64,000 nucleotides of DNA from Oxyruncus cristatus (Eukaryota; Chordata; Aves; Passeriformes; Cotingidae): positions 188,481 through 252,480 of the forward strand of contig VXAY01002475.1 of the NCBI GenBank assembly GCA_013399855.1, given 5' to 3'. The position numbers were made by a program, and so were the translations under genes. Shown piece by piece: positions 1-12,419 of this stretch. Below the pieces are notes generated by a model. The model was not told where the DNA came from, made no database searches, and was given only the letters and a program-made list of their open reading frames with translations. How positions within the stretch are numbered: position 1 is the stretch's first letter; every line of letters begins with the position of its first letter.

Positions 1-1026
1 CAACCTCACCCTTACGGGGAGCTGTCATATCACTACCACTAAGCTGCAAGTGGCTTTTCTAATTTGCCAGCATCTTAATGTATTTTACTATCATTAGCTG
101 CTACTTCTCCTCTCACACAAAACAGGTTTAGAAAATCTATTTTACTAAGAGCTAGTATATCTAATTTGTACGAATTTACTAAAGCTTGTCAGTCACACTA
201 AAGCATTTAATCATCTGTGACATTAAAATAAAACACTTTAAAACCTTTGGCACAGAGTGTTCCTGTTAAGAAATACTGTAAGTAAGAAGTACTGTAATAG
301 TATTCACTCTGCTGGCATCACTGAAAAGAGCAGCAGAAATTAACTTGAACAAAATACATCATTCTCATTCCACACTGGTCAAAGTTGGAAAATCTTCAGT
401 GTTCCTTCAAAGAACAGCTTATGCCCATTGTAATGATTTGAGATGTTTCAGCCTTCTATGTACAGCACCCATGTAGGCAGGGGGAAAGCTATTATAAAGT
501 CAATACTAGCGGGTTTTAGTGTAATTAGAACCCCTCATTGCCCAGAGGGAAGAAAAAAAGGTAGGAAACTTTCTCTCTGCTTTTATATTACTAGTGAAAA
601 AAAAAAAAATCTGAACACTTAAATTAGAGGAGTTATCTTATGGGGAATATCTTTTTGCTCTCCTATGCTGAATCTTCACTGGAGTTAGGATGGTTAGAAA
701 CTGTCATTTAATTTCACTGCTCTCCTCCTGCCTTCCTTTTTAAAGCAGAAAAATAAATTGCAATTGTCACATTCACTTCCCTCCAAGATCCAGTCTCAAG
801 GAAGATCACCAATTGTAATGAGACGTGGTGTTACATGGTGCTGGGGAGCAGCAAACAGGCAGATCTCAGCCTGCCAGAGGGGAGAGCCCTGGCATGGCCA
901 CGGACCCACGAGGGTGACAAGCTGATGCCAGTGCACCAGCCTTGGGGCTCCCTGTAAGATTAACACCTCTGCTGAGTGAGGTCACACTCTGGATTACAAG
1001 ACTAATAGTAGTGTGGTATGTCTTTT

Positions 1027-1133
1027 TAAAATAAATAAATAAAAAAAAACACCAAACCAACCAAACAAAAAACCCCAAACAAACAAACAAACAAACAACC
1101 AAAAAACCCAAACAAAAACCAAACCAAACCACA
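1027..1133. repeat. A/C-only low-complexity tract (AAAC/AACC-like)
   Basis: About 107 bases with no G, starting with AAAT units and passing into irregular AAAC and CCAAA units. It is simple-sequence DNA. A 98-residue open frame read through it on the minus strand is an artefact of the composition, giving runs of Phe, Leu, Val, Cys and Gly. Confidence 0.9.
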
Positions 1134-4100
1134 AGTTGAACAGAAAGAGTAAATTGCTGCAATTTTGTATGCTTAAAAGTGCACCCTGCTAAACATATTC
1201 CAAGGTTTGCACAGCTGCCTGTGGAATACTGTGAACCCTATGCAAATACACTGAAGACAATATTGCTATAGCCTGGTTTACCACTCCAATTTTCTTTCTT
1301 CATGGGCACAGTTTCCATTGCTGTTGATGGGAATTCTGTTCATGTATTAGCAAGGGAACAAATACCTTAATTTTCAAATCTCAGTCCTACCTTTTGTAAA
1401 CTAGAATCTCCCCTCCTGCTAATTCAATTTGCCTCTCTGAGACTGTCCCCAGTAGAAGGTGAATCAATCGCTTCATGAAAGGCACCTCTGCATGACTGCT
1501 ACAAGAAAGTCTCCCTACTCCTTAAGCATTAAACATTTGCAGGGCAAAAGACATTGAAGAAACATAGTGAGGAAAAAGGAAGTGTCTGTAAATCTGCCAA
1601 ATTCTGAGTTAACTTAATTTGGGTATTACTATCCACAGGCCAAGACTGTAAATGTGCATATTTCACTGAAAAAAAATTAGCAGTTGTTTGCATGTCCACT
1701 GAAATCCTGTCTCATGCAACAATAACACCGGCAGTGGGTCCTGTGCTGAACTTTACACTCTCTTGAGAAAAATATACACAGTCCTTTTGAGGGACCTGGG
1801 TTTTCCCCTCTGATTTCCAAAGGACTTATGACAAATTAACTCACAGGTAGGTGGAAAAGAGTCAATTTGAAACGGAAACATCTTTTACAAGGAGAATCAC
1901 CCTGTCCTTAGACCTCTCCGTTTTCTATGGTAAAACATCTACTTTCTGCCCAGTGAGATTTTCCATTTTTAGTTCTGTAAAAGGCAACTACCACCTTTCT
2001 TCTGGGAAGGGTGCTTTGGCAGTGGGACAAAACAAAGAGGCAAAGGCCAGACAGTAGGAACTGGGTGTCTGAGTTTCCTCCCAGCCCACGAGCCAGGGAC
2101 ACCAAACACAATCAGTGGGTGTGTGCAGCACAGTCCAGGTGAGCAACGGAGACACCCTTCATGCAGCAGCCTGCTAAGTCACACCTGCCTGTGAGAGAAC
2201 AGTACGGATGCTACTGGTATGCATTGCTTCAAAATGCAAAAAAGACGAATTCTTAGGAGAAAAAAAGGTGCATCCAGGGATATTAAATTGAAAATTGCTT
2301 AAGAAGTTAATGAAACAAACTCATCTATGAGAGCGAGCATCCTGAGGAAGCACTGCTGTAGAACTGGTCTGTTCTTATCCTTCCCACCCATGATATTCAT
2401 TGACAGACCACGCTCAGAGACAGATACTGGGGTGACAAATCTCTTGTCTGACCAGGTATGGCAATTCTTACACAGGGCTGCGCGATCTGATTGCTTCATT
2501 TGGACATTAGACACACGAGGGTCTCATACTAACTTCATCCATTTACCCCAATCTCATTTCCAGCCTGGTGAAGATGAAATCCACTGTCCATTTCAGGTGT
2601 AAAACTGGGAGAGGCTGAACAGCTCTGTGGAGGAACCAGCCCTGCATCTCGCTGTCAGTTGCCCTGGGAAAACCTTCTCATTTTCCTCCCCTCCAGCCCT
2701 GAAGCAAAATCAACTAATATCATGGTTGCCTACACAGCACTCCCAAAACCTTGCTGGCAATTCTTTATAGTGCTTCTGGTGAAAAGATTTAGGATTTGTT
2801 TTTCTTATTCCCCCCCCCCACCACCACCACCACCATAGACCCTGGTTCAATATCACTTTTTTTTTTAATGCCTCTTTCTCCCCAGTAAATGAAGAGGTTT
2901 CCCTTTTTCCTGCCAGGCACAACCAGAAAGGGTCCAATACCCAGCAGTTTCTCCCCAACCACTTGAGATTCCCTTCCTGTTACCACAGCACCCATGATGG
3001 CTGTGGCACTCCCCTTTCCCCAATATCCTGCGAGGGGAATTCCTCCACTCTGAAATGCTTTCCTGAAATTATGAATAATGAATACTTGGAGTTTTTCGTG
3101 CTACCTCATCTGCAGTAGTTCGAGGCCAAGCAAAGCAAAGCATGAGGACAAATGTGAAATATTATATTGGACTAATATAGTTGGAAAAATAGACAAGCCC
3201 TTCAGTACATAAACCTCTCTTTAGGGGACCTTGTGCATCCAAAGTTTGTGCTTCTTTCTGACAGTTGTTCTAGTAGACTTCTCCTTTGGGAGTTTCTTTG
3301 TTTTAATTCAACAAACAATTCAGCAAGCTTGTCAAGAATTAATTAGGTGGCTCAGGCAAAAAAACCCCACAACAATCTCTTACCTCTGTTTACAGCAGGC
3401 CTGTTCCAGGCTGGCTGCACCTGTATTTCTGCTGCAATTCATAAAACCTGTATTAATCTGCAGATTGCCTTCCCTCACAAAGCCCTAACAGCTCTCTGTG
3501 TCCTCTGCTTCTCTGTTTGGCAAAACAAAATTCAGGGAAGAAAGAAAATGATATGGTAATTAAATTCTCGCTCTGTTTTAAAGGGACAAGCAGTCTTTCT
3601 GTACTAATCTGCTCCTTGCAAATTCAAGACAAATACAAGGGAATTAATATCTCATAGTTCTTGCTAATGTACTAATTATAAATTGCTGGCTACCAAATGA
3701 AAAGTAGGAACAATAATACACAAGATGTTATTAAAAACCATTTACAGTAGCAGAAAGTTAACAATTTTTATCCAGAGGATTCTGCTACAGCAGATGGGAT
3801 TACACTACAAAAATAAAATCTGCAATAAAAACCTCCAATTCGTTCTTCGTCAATCCTTTCAAGATTAAGAAGGTTTTAAGTCACAGTAATTTGGAAAGGG
3901 AGGGATCCAAACCTATGGGTACTCCCAGTACAGAGTAAACCCCAGAATTTTCCATAGGTAAACAGTGAAACTTAATTAACAGGTCAAGTGAGTGATTTGA
4001 GGGATTTTCGTAACACCTGTTTCCATATGCTCAGAGGGACTATTTTTAGCAATATTTGAGAGAGCACCCATTTTGACTATGGGCCAAATGCAGTAGATTA

Positions 4101-5341
4101 GGTAAACTGGTTTTCTGATTTCACTCTAAACACAGTTTCCCCTTCTCCATATGTTCAGATTTCTAAGGACTTTTTTTTTGTTCCTCTGCAAATACATCAT
4201 AACTGCATACATTTTTATTTTTTCAACTTTGATAAAATACAATATTGTCCTTCAAGGTGTATTATTGCTCATTATAAAAAGGGACTGACAGCTGATGATG
4301 CTGAAGTGTCATACCAGAAATGTTTTTAACTTGGCATACACAGCATGGAATTAATTTCAAGGGAAGATTATTGGTTTCGTAGTGTGTAAAACTGTTTGGG
4401 GTGGATTCATCTCATCCTATCTCTAGGATTCAGCTCTAGGACCTTCAGACCCTTCAATCCCTCAAGGCTGCAAAGATTTAAAGTTTCTTGGGCTAGAATT
4501 TTTGAGGGACTGGCTCTACTGAACACAGAACTGACAACACAGCAGACTAAGCCAGGATGTCTCCCATCTGCTGACCTAGATCTACCTCTCTGGTGCTGCA
4601 AAGACTAGAAAAACCCTTTCAAAAGTCTTCATCAGTTCCAGCATACAGAGAAAAAATTTCACCTTATCATTAAAAAAGGTGATGAGTCCAATTCCCAGCG
4701 TCTTGTGGTCAAAGATCCTATATGAACATTGAAGTGAAGGAAATATAGAGCAGGAGAAACAGGCATGAAATGCAAGAGCCACGTGAGATCAGCAAAGCTA
4801 CACCTTTCTAAGAATACATTTATTAAAAAAAAAAAAAGAAGTGTGCACTGTGAATTTTACCTCATCAGCCCCTAATAGTAGGTAAAAGGATTCTCAGTCG
4901 TTATCCAATTTTTTGCTTATCTTAGAGTATTTCTGCTTGTGTTGTACACATCCTAAAGGTGAGATCAGACTCCAAGGAAAGTGCTCCAGAAGGTATTAAG
5001 ACTGTCCCCAGTGCTGTGACACTGATATACTTCCTGGAAAATGTTGTGTTGGATTACCTGTACTCTGTTACAACTCTCATGTTGTAAATAAAACTTTCCA
5101 CCTGGACTACATCTCCCGTGCTGCAATAGGGCCTCATCATTCACAGAGAGAAAACAATAAAGCACCATGCAAAACATCTGACCAGGACATCTAATCACTA
5201 AAGGGAAGCATGAAACCATGAAATATCCATGGCTATAGGATATTACTGCTGCTTTTCTAACCAAAGACTTCTGGGTCCAGCTGCTCATCCCTTCCCCTGA
5301 CACCAAAAAAAAAAAAAAAAAAACCAAACAAAATTCTACTT
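1134..5341. other. Intergenic AT-rich DNA, no gene seen
   Basis: This stretch, and also 1-1026, shows no convincing coding exon on either strand. It contains only short chance frames, a C9 run followed by CCA units at 2811-2836, and a poly-A run near 5306-5324. It lies 3' of the minus-strand gene that ends near 6.6-6.7 kb. Confidence 0.5.
2811..2836. repeat. Poly-C / (CCA)n microsatellite
   Basis: A run of nine C is followed directly by about six CCA units. On the minus strand it would read as poly-Trp or poly-Gly/Val, which explains two odd short frames here that should not be taken as genes. Confidence 0.9.
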
Positions 5342-5513
5342 TTTTATCTATTTATTTCTGGTTTGGAAAATTTCTTGCCTGACCAGTGCTCACATAGATC
5401 TTTACAAAAAGTGTAAATGATGCTACCTTTTATCTATTTATTTCTAGTTTGGAAAATTTCTTGCCTGACCAGTGCTCACATAGATCTTTACAAAAAGTGT
5501 AAATGATGCTACC
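5342..5513. repeat. 86-bp near-perfect tandem duplication
   Basis: Bases 5342-5427 are repeated at 5428-5513 with a single difference, G at 5360 against A at 5446. The unit begins TTTTATCTATTT and ends GATGCTACC. There are exactly two copies and no microsatellite core. The one mismatch argues for a real, fairly recent duplication more than a pure assembly error, but the sequence alone cannot settle this. Confidence 0.95.
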
Positions 5514-6580
5514 TGAAATCAGGAAAGCACACACGTTTCTGTCTCTATTAATGTGACTGCCAAACCAAGTTCTCAACCAGTCCGCACACAAAATAAAGAC
5601 ACATGGAATTAAATTCATTGTGTTCAGTCAGTAAAAAGTCAACTCAAATTAATTATGCAGACTTTAAAAAACACATTTAGGGATTTGATTTGTTCAGAAA
5701 GGTAAGTTTTGCACACTACCTGAATCTAGCTGAGAACGCATAAAACATTCATTTCATTTTCTGGTATGTGCTAGTTTAGTACAATACACTCAGCCATAAT
5801 GATGTACCTAACAATTTTATGGCCTTGTATGATTCATGCTGCAAAGGATACCATGCCATACTGAAACCTTTTTATTATCAATCACTTGGAAATACAACCT
5901 TGAAGACTGGCATTAATTAAGAGCATAAGGATTTACAAATGCTTCTCCTTCATTCTCTGAATATAAATATTCATGGTAGAACCTATGGATCACTTCTTGA
6001 AGTAAAAATTGATCTTGGAAAATAAGAAGTAGTAAAGGAAAGAGAAGCATAATTATGAAATGGTGTCTTCAAATCTTACACCTGGAACACTTTATAATAA
6101 TAATAATTCTATCCTTTTTGTAACAACAAAAATATTGGAATACTTATGGAAGTATAACAAAGGTGACCATGAATTTAGATTCCTAGTTAAAATCAGTTTT
6201 AAGAATAAAAATGATTAAATTTCTATTTACTTTCTTCTTTTTCTTTACCAATTGTTTTTTCTCTGGCTTCTTTGTGGTCTCTTTCTCAGTCCAGCAGGCC
6301 TGCCAGATATCCACCTCTCATATGCACATTTACATCCCCATTTCCTGGTGTTCATGCCAATATTGCTACCACTTCTATCTGTACATCTTCCTCAACAAAT
6401 CTTACAGGTTTTTTCTACATATATTCCAAGCTAGGCATTAGCCATGCCTAAAGCATTTGGTTTTCATTTGTATTTATGTTCCTAACTCTCTTTGTGTAAC
6501 TGATTGTGGGGAATACATGCATCTTTAACACACATTAAAATGAACACACGTAACTGAATGTGTTACCTGCTTGAAAACCT
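5514..6580. other. Intergenic AT-rich DNA, no gene seen
   Basis: No exon with good splice sites and no recognisable repeat. Two overlapping short plus-strand frames near 6211-6441 are rich in Phe, Tyr and His, as expected from a T-rich stretch, and are not supported as genes. Confidence 0.45.
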
Positions 6581-6596
6581 ATCACTTGTTTAAATT

Positions 6597-6602
6597 TTTA
6601 TT
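6597..6602 (-). promoter_or_regulatory. Second candidate poly(A) signal (AATAAA, minus strand)
   Basis: TTTATT on the plus strand reads AATAAA on the minus strand, about 300 nt downstream of the stop codon at 6900-6902. It would serve a longer 3' UTR of the minus-strand gene. AATAAA is common in AT-rich DNA, so position is the only support. Confidence 0.3.
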
Positions 6603-6689
6603 ATTCTGAAGCACAATAAGTAATATACACATGGAAAAAATTGCATATGTAGTAATAATAAATGCAGAAGGATTGGTTCCGCCTCACCT

Positions 6690-6899
6690 CAGGTATGGAA
6701 AAATAATTCATTTATTAAAAACAGATTAAGTTCAGCAAATAAAAAGATTGGCAGCTACTAGTGATGCCTGTGGTGAGGAACTCTTTCCTACAAAGAGGCT
6801 ATAACTCAGACTGAGGTAAGACAAACACTTTGCTAGCTACAGATCTGAAGAAAGCCCAGAAATTCAAGGTTCTTCCCAGCTTTAAACACAAAAAGAAAA
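6690..6899 (-). other. Probable 3' UTR of the minus-strand gene
   Basis: The stretch runs from the TAG stop (minus strand, 6900-6902) to just past the first AATAAA signal. It has no recognisable repeat. The 6690 end is an estimate, placed roughly 20 nt beyond the signal at 6711-6716; the true cleavage site cannot be read from sequence alone. Confidence 0.5.
6711..6716 (-). promoter_or_regulatory. Candidate poly(A) signal (AATAAA, minus strand)
   Basis: A perfect AATAAA on the minus strand, about 185 nt downstream of the stop codon. It is followed on that strand by a TGAGGTGAGG stretch that could act as a GU-rich downstream element. Its position fits a short 3' UTR for the terminal exon at 6900-6996. 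Confidence 0.5.
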
Positions 6900-6996
6900 C
6901 TATGTTTCAACTACAATATTTTCTAGGTCATCAGGAAACAGATGTTTTTCATTCAATAACTCCATGAGTAAATAAAACTGCTCCTGGTGATAAACA
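6900..6996 (-). CDS. Terminal coding exon of an unidentified multi-exon gene
   Basis: This minus-strand exon follows a strong acceptor (TTTTTGCCTCAG) whose AG is at 6997-6998. Its first base completes a codon split across the intron. It then reads 31 residues to a TAG stop at 6900-6902, including HQEQFYLLMELLNEKHLF and an acidic tail (PDDLEN). The composition is protein-like: amphipathic and leucine/glutamate-rich, with no simple-sequence bias. The one-base entry phase matches the two-base exit phase of the exon at 14607-14651. A second AG 15 nt upstream (acceptor TTTTCAG, exon start at 7011) would add five codons in frame, so alternative acceptor use is possible. Family unknown: I cannot name the protein and see no catalytic or metal-binding motif. 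Confidence rests on splice sites, phase and composition, not on homology. Confidence 0.68.
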
Positions 6997-8476
6997 CTGA
7001 GGCAAAAATGACTGAAAACACTGTCTCCACAACTGTCCTGAAGGTAAGTGACAAATTTGAACTTTTCCACAGTTGATTTCTCCAAGTCTAAAATCTGCCA
7101 GCTCACAACTGGCAAAGAACACTGATAAAAATCAAACCAAATTGACTTCTTAGTTACTTTGATTTTTTTTCTCCTCTTTTAATGTTGTTGACAAGATTTA
7201 GTAGATGATGCAAAAATATCTTTCTGTCTCTTCAACCCCCTTGTTGATTCTATTTTGTCTTTATTATTTTGTTCTAACACATATGCCCCAGCTTCTGGAG
7301 TTCATCAGCCTAAAACACCATTTAGTATCTTTGGTTTTCAGATGAGCTCTTATTAACCTAACCCACCCAGTGAATAATGCCTATGCATGTACAGTGTGTG
7401 ATTAAATACAACTATATTCAGTGCTTTCATGTAGGAATTCTTCTTGGGAGAAAAATTGCCATGCTGCTGGACAGCATATTTGAATTTTCTTCCCAATCAC
7501 AATTATTTATTATTTCTATTAGCTAATGTTGTTTTACTCCTAATTATGGGTAATTAGATGATGAGTTGTCAGCACAATCCATTCACTTAGAAGCTTCTAC
7601 ATTTAATTAACTCAAGATGGTTTTGAACATTTAAATGTCAAAACAACATTTAGAAAACAGAACATTAACATGTTGTTCATTGAACTGTACATTATAGAAT
7701 GTGACTTAAAGAACCAAAGGTTTCAGTGTGATGACAGCTCTCAAATTCGGCTTGTAGGGAGTCCAAATTTGCTGTACATTTTGACAGCTCTACTACAACA
7801 GCTTTGGGCTTAGCAGGTCACCTGTTACAGACTTTCAGTGCTGACCTGAGAATACATGGGGACTTGGTGGATGACAGAAAAACACCCTTCACTAAACCAG
7901 CATCTAGAAAACCTGCAACTTAATCTCCACCCATTTTAATGGGTTCAGCACAGGGATTGCTCCTCTCAACAAAAAATGGAAAAGGAAGGTAGAACCAAAC
8001 CCGTTGTCCTTTGAAGAACAGCTCTAGACAGAGAAGGTTTAGGGTGGCAACACCTGCACAACCATGTTTATTCTGGACTATGTGATAAGAGACAATCAAT
8101 GTGCCCATTTCTGTCAGGTTTTTCACAGTTCTGCAAGAGGATGGTCAGAGCTAATCAGGAAAAGGCTGGTGGGAAGTTTCAGCGAAAGAAAGACTCTGCT
8201 GCACCTACAGTTCTGTATTTAATGTCACTACTCCTGAAAAAGCATCCCTGAAAGCCTGAAAAACTGTTGTATCAGCTGAAACTGCTGGATATTTACAAGG
8301 AAGTTCGTTGTTCTGTTTTAAGGTATCTTTTGAAAACAATCATTAAGCAACCTACCTGACCATAAGGTTTAACATAAGGTTTCTTCTTTAACATAGGAAA
8401 TCACAACACAGTCTTACAAATCCTAGCAGCTAATGAACATGTTAGTGCAGTTTTCTGTTCCTGGCAACAGTTTCAG

Positions 8477-8502
8477 TCTCTCTCTCTCTCTCTCTCTCTC
8501 TC
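8477..8502. repeat. (TC)13 microsatellite
   Basis: Thirteen uninterrupted TC units inside the 7.6-kb intron. On the transcribed minus strand this is (GA)n. Length polymorphism is likely. Confidence 0.97.
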
Positions 8503-11500
8503 CTCAAGGGTGCACAACCTTGCAGTGCAAGAAAGGGGTGAAGGATGCCAGACCAGCCAGACAAGGACACCAGGCACTGACATTGTATTGTTCATGGAGA
8601 ATAGATACAAACAGGGATTTGGCCTTATGAGTTCTCCTGGAGAGGAACAGAGCAAGGGTGGGAGAAGAGCTCATGTCCCATTATGAGTTTGAAAACACAG
8701 CTGGGAACATCTTCCTTTCCTAAGATACCCCAACCTTGCAAGGCACTGAGCCCAGGCTGGCAAATTCTGAGTTAATCCCTATTCCCCCAGTGACCACACG
8801 TAAGGGTTTTCATATCAGAAAACCTTCCAGGGGGCAACTGAGATGTTTGAGATAATATCTGACGAGGAGTTACGTTTTCCTCTTATCATCAGGACTTTCG
8901 GAAGGAGGCTTGGAAAGACTTGAGAGCCTCATGCCTCGCTCAAATCCATCCAGATCACTGGATGAAGGCAGATTCTTGCACTGTGAGCTTCAGGGGTACA
9001 CATTAGAAAATGGTGGCTTTAAAGCTGCCTTTTTCCAACCTAAAACCTATAATTGTTAAGAGATTTCTTTGCTAAAGATTCAGAGTTGATTGTATCCATC
9101 CTGCTCTATCAAAATTTCCAACTGTTCTCCAGGGTCAGAACCTCTGGCACTGGGAAAGAGCTTTGTGACTGAATCTAATCTGTGGTCATCCTTCAGTGGA
9201 TACATGCATTTGCTTAAATTTCTCACCAATCCCTGTGGCCATCTGGGTGCAGCTTTACAATGCTGAACAAAGCAGCAAAACAAAAATACAAGTCACCAGG
9301 TATATTTCCAGCACTAAGTCAAGTCATACATATTTCAATTCACATGGCGTTTGCTCTTTCACATCTCTGAAAGTTACCCTGCTTTTCACTCTGACAAGCT
9401 GTCATTGTTTCTAGTAACGCATTTTTGTTTCAGTGTTGGGAGGCTTTTCATTACCTTCTGTATCAGAAGAACTGTTTTCCCCAGTACATATCCCAAAGGC
9501 CCGAGTGAAAGAATGCTGCCTGCTTGCTTTAGTACCAAAGCTAGAACTTGAGAGTCAGCACAAATGACAATAAAGGTAAATTACTGAGAATTTGGGGTGT
9601 CTCATACCAAGTAGAGAGAATAACTTTAGGGCCTATAAAATAAACACAAGTTCTTTCTGTTGTACAGCAGGCATTATTCATTACCAGCACAATTTTGTTA
9701 TGGCTGTGCCATGTTCTGGTACTGAGCATCAACAACATGACAGAAATGTTTCAGCTTTTCTATTCTCTTTCTACAAACGTAAATGTAACAGTAAAGCCGA
9801 ATGACAGGTACTCCCACACTTACTGGTGTTCACTCAGTCAGGCACAGTTTGAACAGCATGGTGCCCAGATGAAGCTGCGTAAGCCAGCACCTATTAGCTG
9901 CTTCCTCTGATTCTCCTGCTACTGCTCAGACACAGTGCAAGATGTTGCAAAGGATAAGCTCCACTAAAAACAGACAAAAAAATTATTATCCCAAACAAAG
10001 GTCAATAAGGTACTGTGAAGGCTTTTTCTGTTTCACTTTCTGGATTTTAGAACATCTTGTCAAAATCTCAGTGGTTTCCCTGAGCCTGAAAGATAATTCA
10101 GGACCTCTGTATAGTTTAAAAAAGTTTTTAGAAAAATGCAGCATGCAGTGTGGCATTTTGAAGCCTCTCTTACAAGACTGAAAGGTAAAGAAGCTAAGTA
10201 ATCACAATGAATGCCTTTTCCTGTTCTTATACTTTTTCTCGCCATTCCTAAACTCCTTTCTATTACCAACAATAAGACACAATTTTCAAAGTTAACTTCA
10301 CTTTAAAAAGTTAACATGAAGCTATGGCAGGATTGGGAATGCTACTTCTGCCTCTCCTCAAACTAACAATTCTTTACATATTGTTTTCAGTTCCTGAGAG
10401 TGTCCAGAATAAGCTGGGGCAGTGAGATCGCTTTGCGGCTGTGCTGTTCATGACTGTGCATTTCTTTTCCTCATGATAGTTATTACGCTCCGGATTCTTA
10501 CATGCAAACCCACTATTTTTCAAATTAATGAATTCAGAAAGTTAAAATGTGTGTCCTACAGGCTATGAGTGATTCTGTACACATACACATGAGCACATAG
10601 AGGGGAAGTCTTGGGAAACTCATAGTTTCTGGCTGGGTGCTCTTTGAAGTTCTATGCTGTACAGTTGGACATGCCAAAAGTTGAACCTTCAGTAAGACTG
10701 AAATAAATTAAAAATAAATGCAGAAATTCTCAGAGGTTGATATGTGTCTTGGAGAGCCTTAAATGGCCAATGAATTTCAGCTTGCAGAGTTACTCTGCCA
10801 TAATTGCATGGTTATGAACTTTTACTGGTTGACTGCTCCCTTCCAACCTGCCCATTTTTTAAATCATCGCAGGCCTCTCTCAGTGAAGCCAAAGGCTATG
10901 TTCCAACTGCTGCTCCTGGCAAGTGGGGCAGGACTAAAACCAACAGTGCACACTGCAAGCAGAGCAAAGGTCTATGAAGAAAGGAGTCCTGTTGCTCCCA
11001 CTGAAAAGTCCACACCTAAAATAATCTTCCTTTTCATCCATGATGTCCTGGATGTTAATGCAACAACAACAAAAAACCACACTAACCTATGGTGCAGGTT
11101 TGACAAGAGTCAGGGTAGTGCAGAATACCCTCTTCTTCAATTTTGTGGCATGTTTGGACAGCATTCACTCTATTTCTGTAACACTAATATATTTGACTGA
11201 AATAATCCTTAAGGCAGGCACCAATTTCTCATCCATAAGAGAGACATGGAGTCCTGCTCTTGACTGAAATATTTTCAATCTTTCAGAAAATAACCACATG
11301 CATAAGTAATAACTGCAGATATGTTTTAGCAGTCCCCTCATCTCAGGGAAGTATACATAAGTGGCATCAAAGTACTGGATATTTCTGCTCTGTAAGACTT
11401 ATGTAAATCATTACTATTTTGGACACAGTTCTCTGTTAGCACCAACATTTGTGGCTTGCAAAAAGCTTTATTCTACGCTTATACTTGGCATTCCTACCAG

Positions 11501-12374
11501 AATTATAATATTGAGAAATCATCATAGCCATCTAAAGGGGCTTGTGAATGAAGTTCCTGCTCCCTTAAATGCTGCTTAAGCCAGAATGACTAATGGTCTT
11601 TCCCAAGGATGACTAGATTTATACATCTTCCCTGTGAACTCAGTGCTCCCATGAAGCCAAGAAACCTTTTATTAAAGTACTAGCAATATATCTATGTTTC
11701 ACCCTCAATACCAGCAGAGCTGAGATTTCTACGGGGCAGAACACTTCCCAGCAGATCAAACTGCGAAAACAGCAAACCAGGAATGACTGAGAATCACACA
11801 ACAGAAAACCGGTGCTGCATTTCCAAAAATAAATTCCAGTTCCAACCCTCCCCTTTCATTCCCACAATCAAATACAGGTGCAGCTGTACAACAGTAATCA
11901 ATGGCGGATACAGACAGATGTGCAACTCTCCAATTTGCAAACAAAGGACGCACATGTCAGTAGCATGGACGGCCACGTCTTCACTTCAAAGAGTTTAGGA
12001 CTGTATTTTGGCAGGCAAAAACATACATGTGTTTGGGAGGCTCAACAGCGCAAGAAACGATCGTATGCTCACTAATCAAAATCCAACTGGGGCCTTCTTT
12101 GACAATTTGGCCCTAAATATTAAGCAGTGCCTGGGGGCTGATTAAAATTGACCTCTCCGGGGCATAGATCATGCAACACTAAGAAAACAAGCTGAAGAAA
12201 CAGAAGCAAAGACTGCTGTTCCCTGCATCTTTATTGGTATGAAAACTCTTAAGACGCCAAACAAGGGGGGTGTTCAGGGGGAGACGTTAATATCTGAGGA
12301 GTGAGATCAAAAGCAGTTAACGTTCCTGGCACTGCACTGTGGCATGTGTATCTTTATACTTTTAAACTTACAGT

Positions 12375-12419
12375 AAAAAAAAAAAAAAAAAAAAGAAAGA
12401 AAAAGGAAAAAGAGAAAGA
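12375..12419. repeat. Poly-A / purine-rich tract
   Basis: A run of about 20 A followed by AAAG and AAAAAG units. On the minus strand it is a long pyrimidine tract. No adjacent retroposon body or target-site duplication was recognised, so it is listed only as low-complexity sequence. Confidence 0.9.

Noticed and set aside
866..1162. 98-codon minus-strand open frame
   Set aside because: It is a readthrough of the A/C-only tract; the translation is a biased run of Phe, Leu, Val and Gly.
10763..11200. 145-codon plus-strand open frame
   Set aside because: No recognisable domain and no splice or promoter context. A frame of this length is expected occasionally among the thousands scanned in 64 kb.
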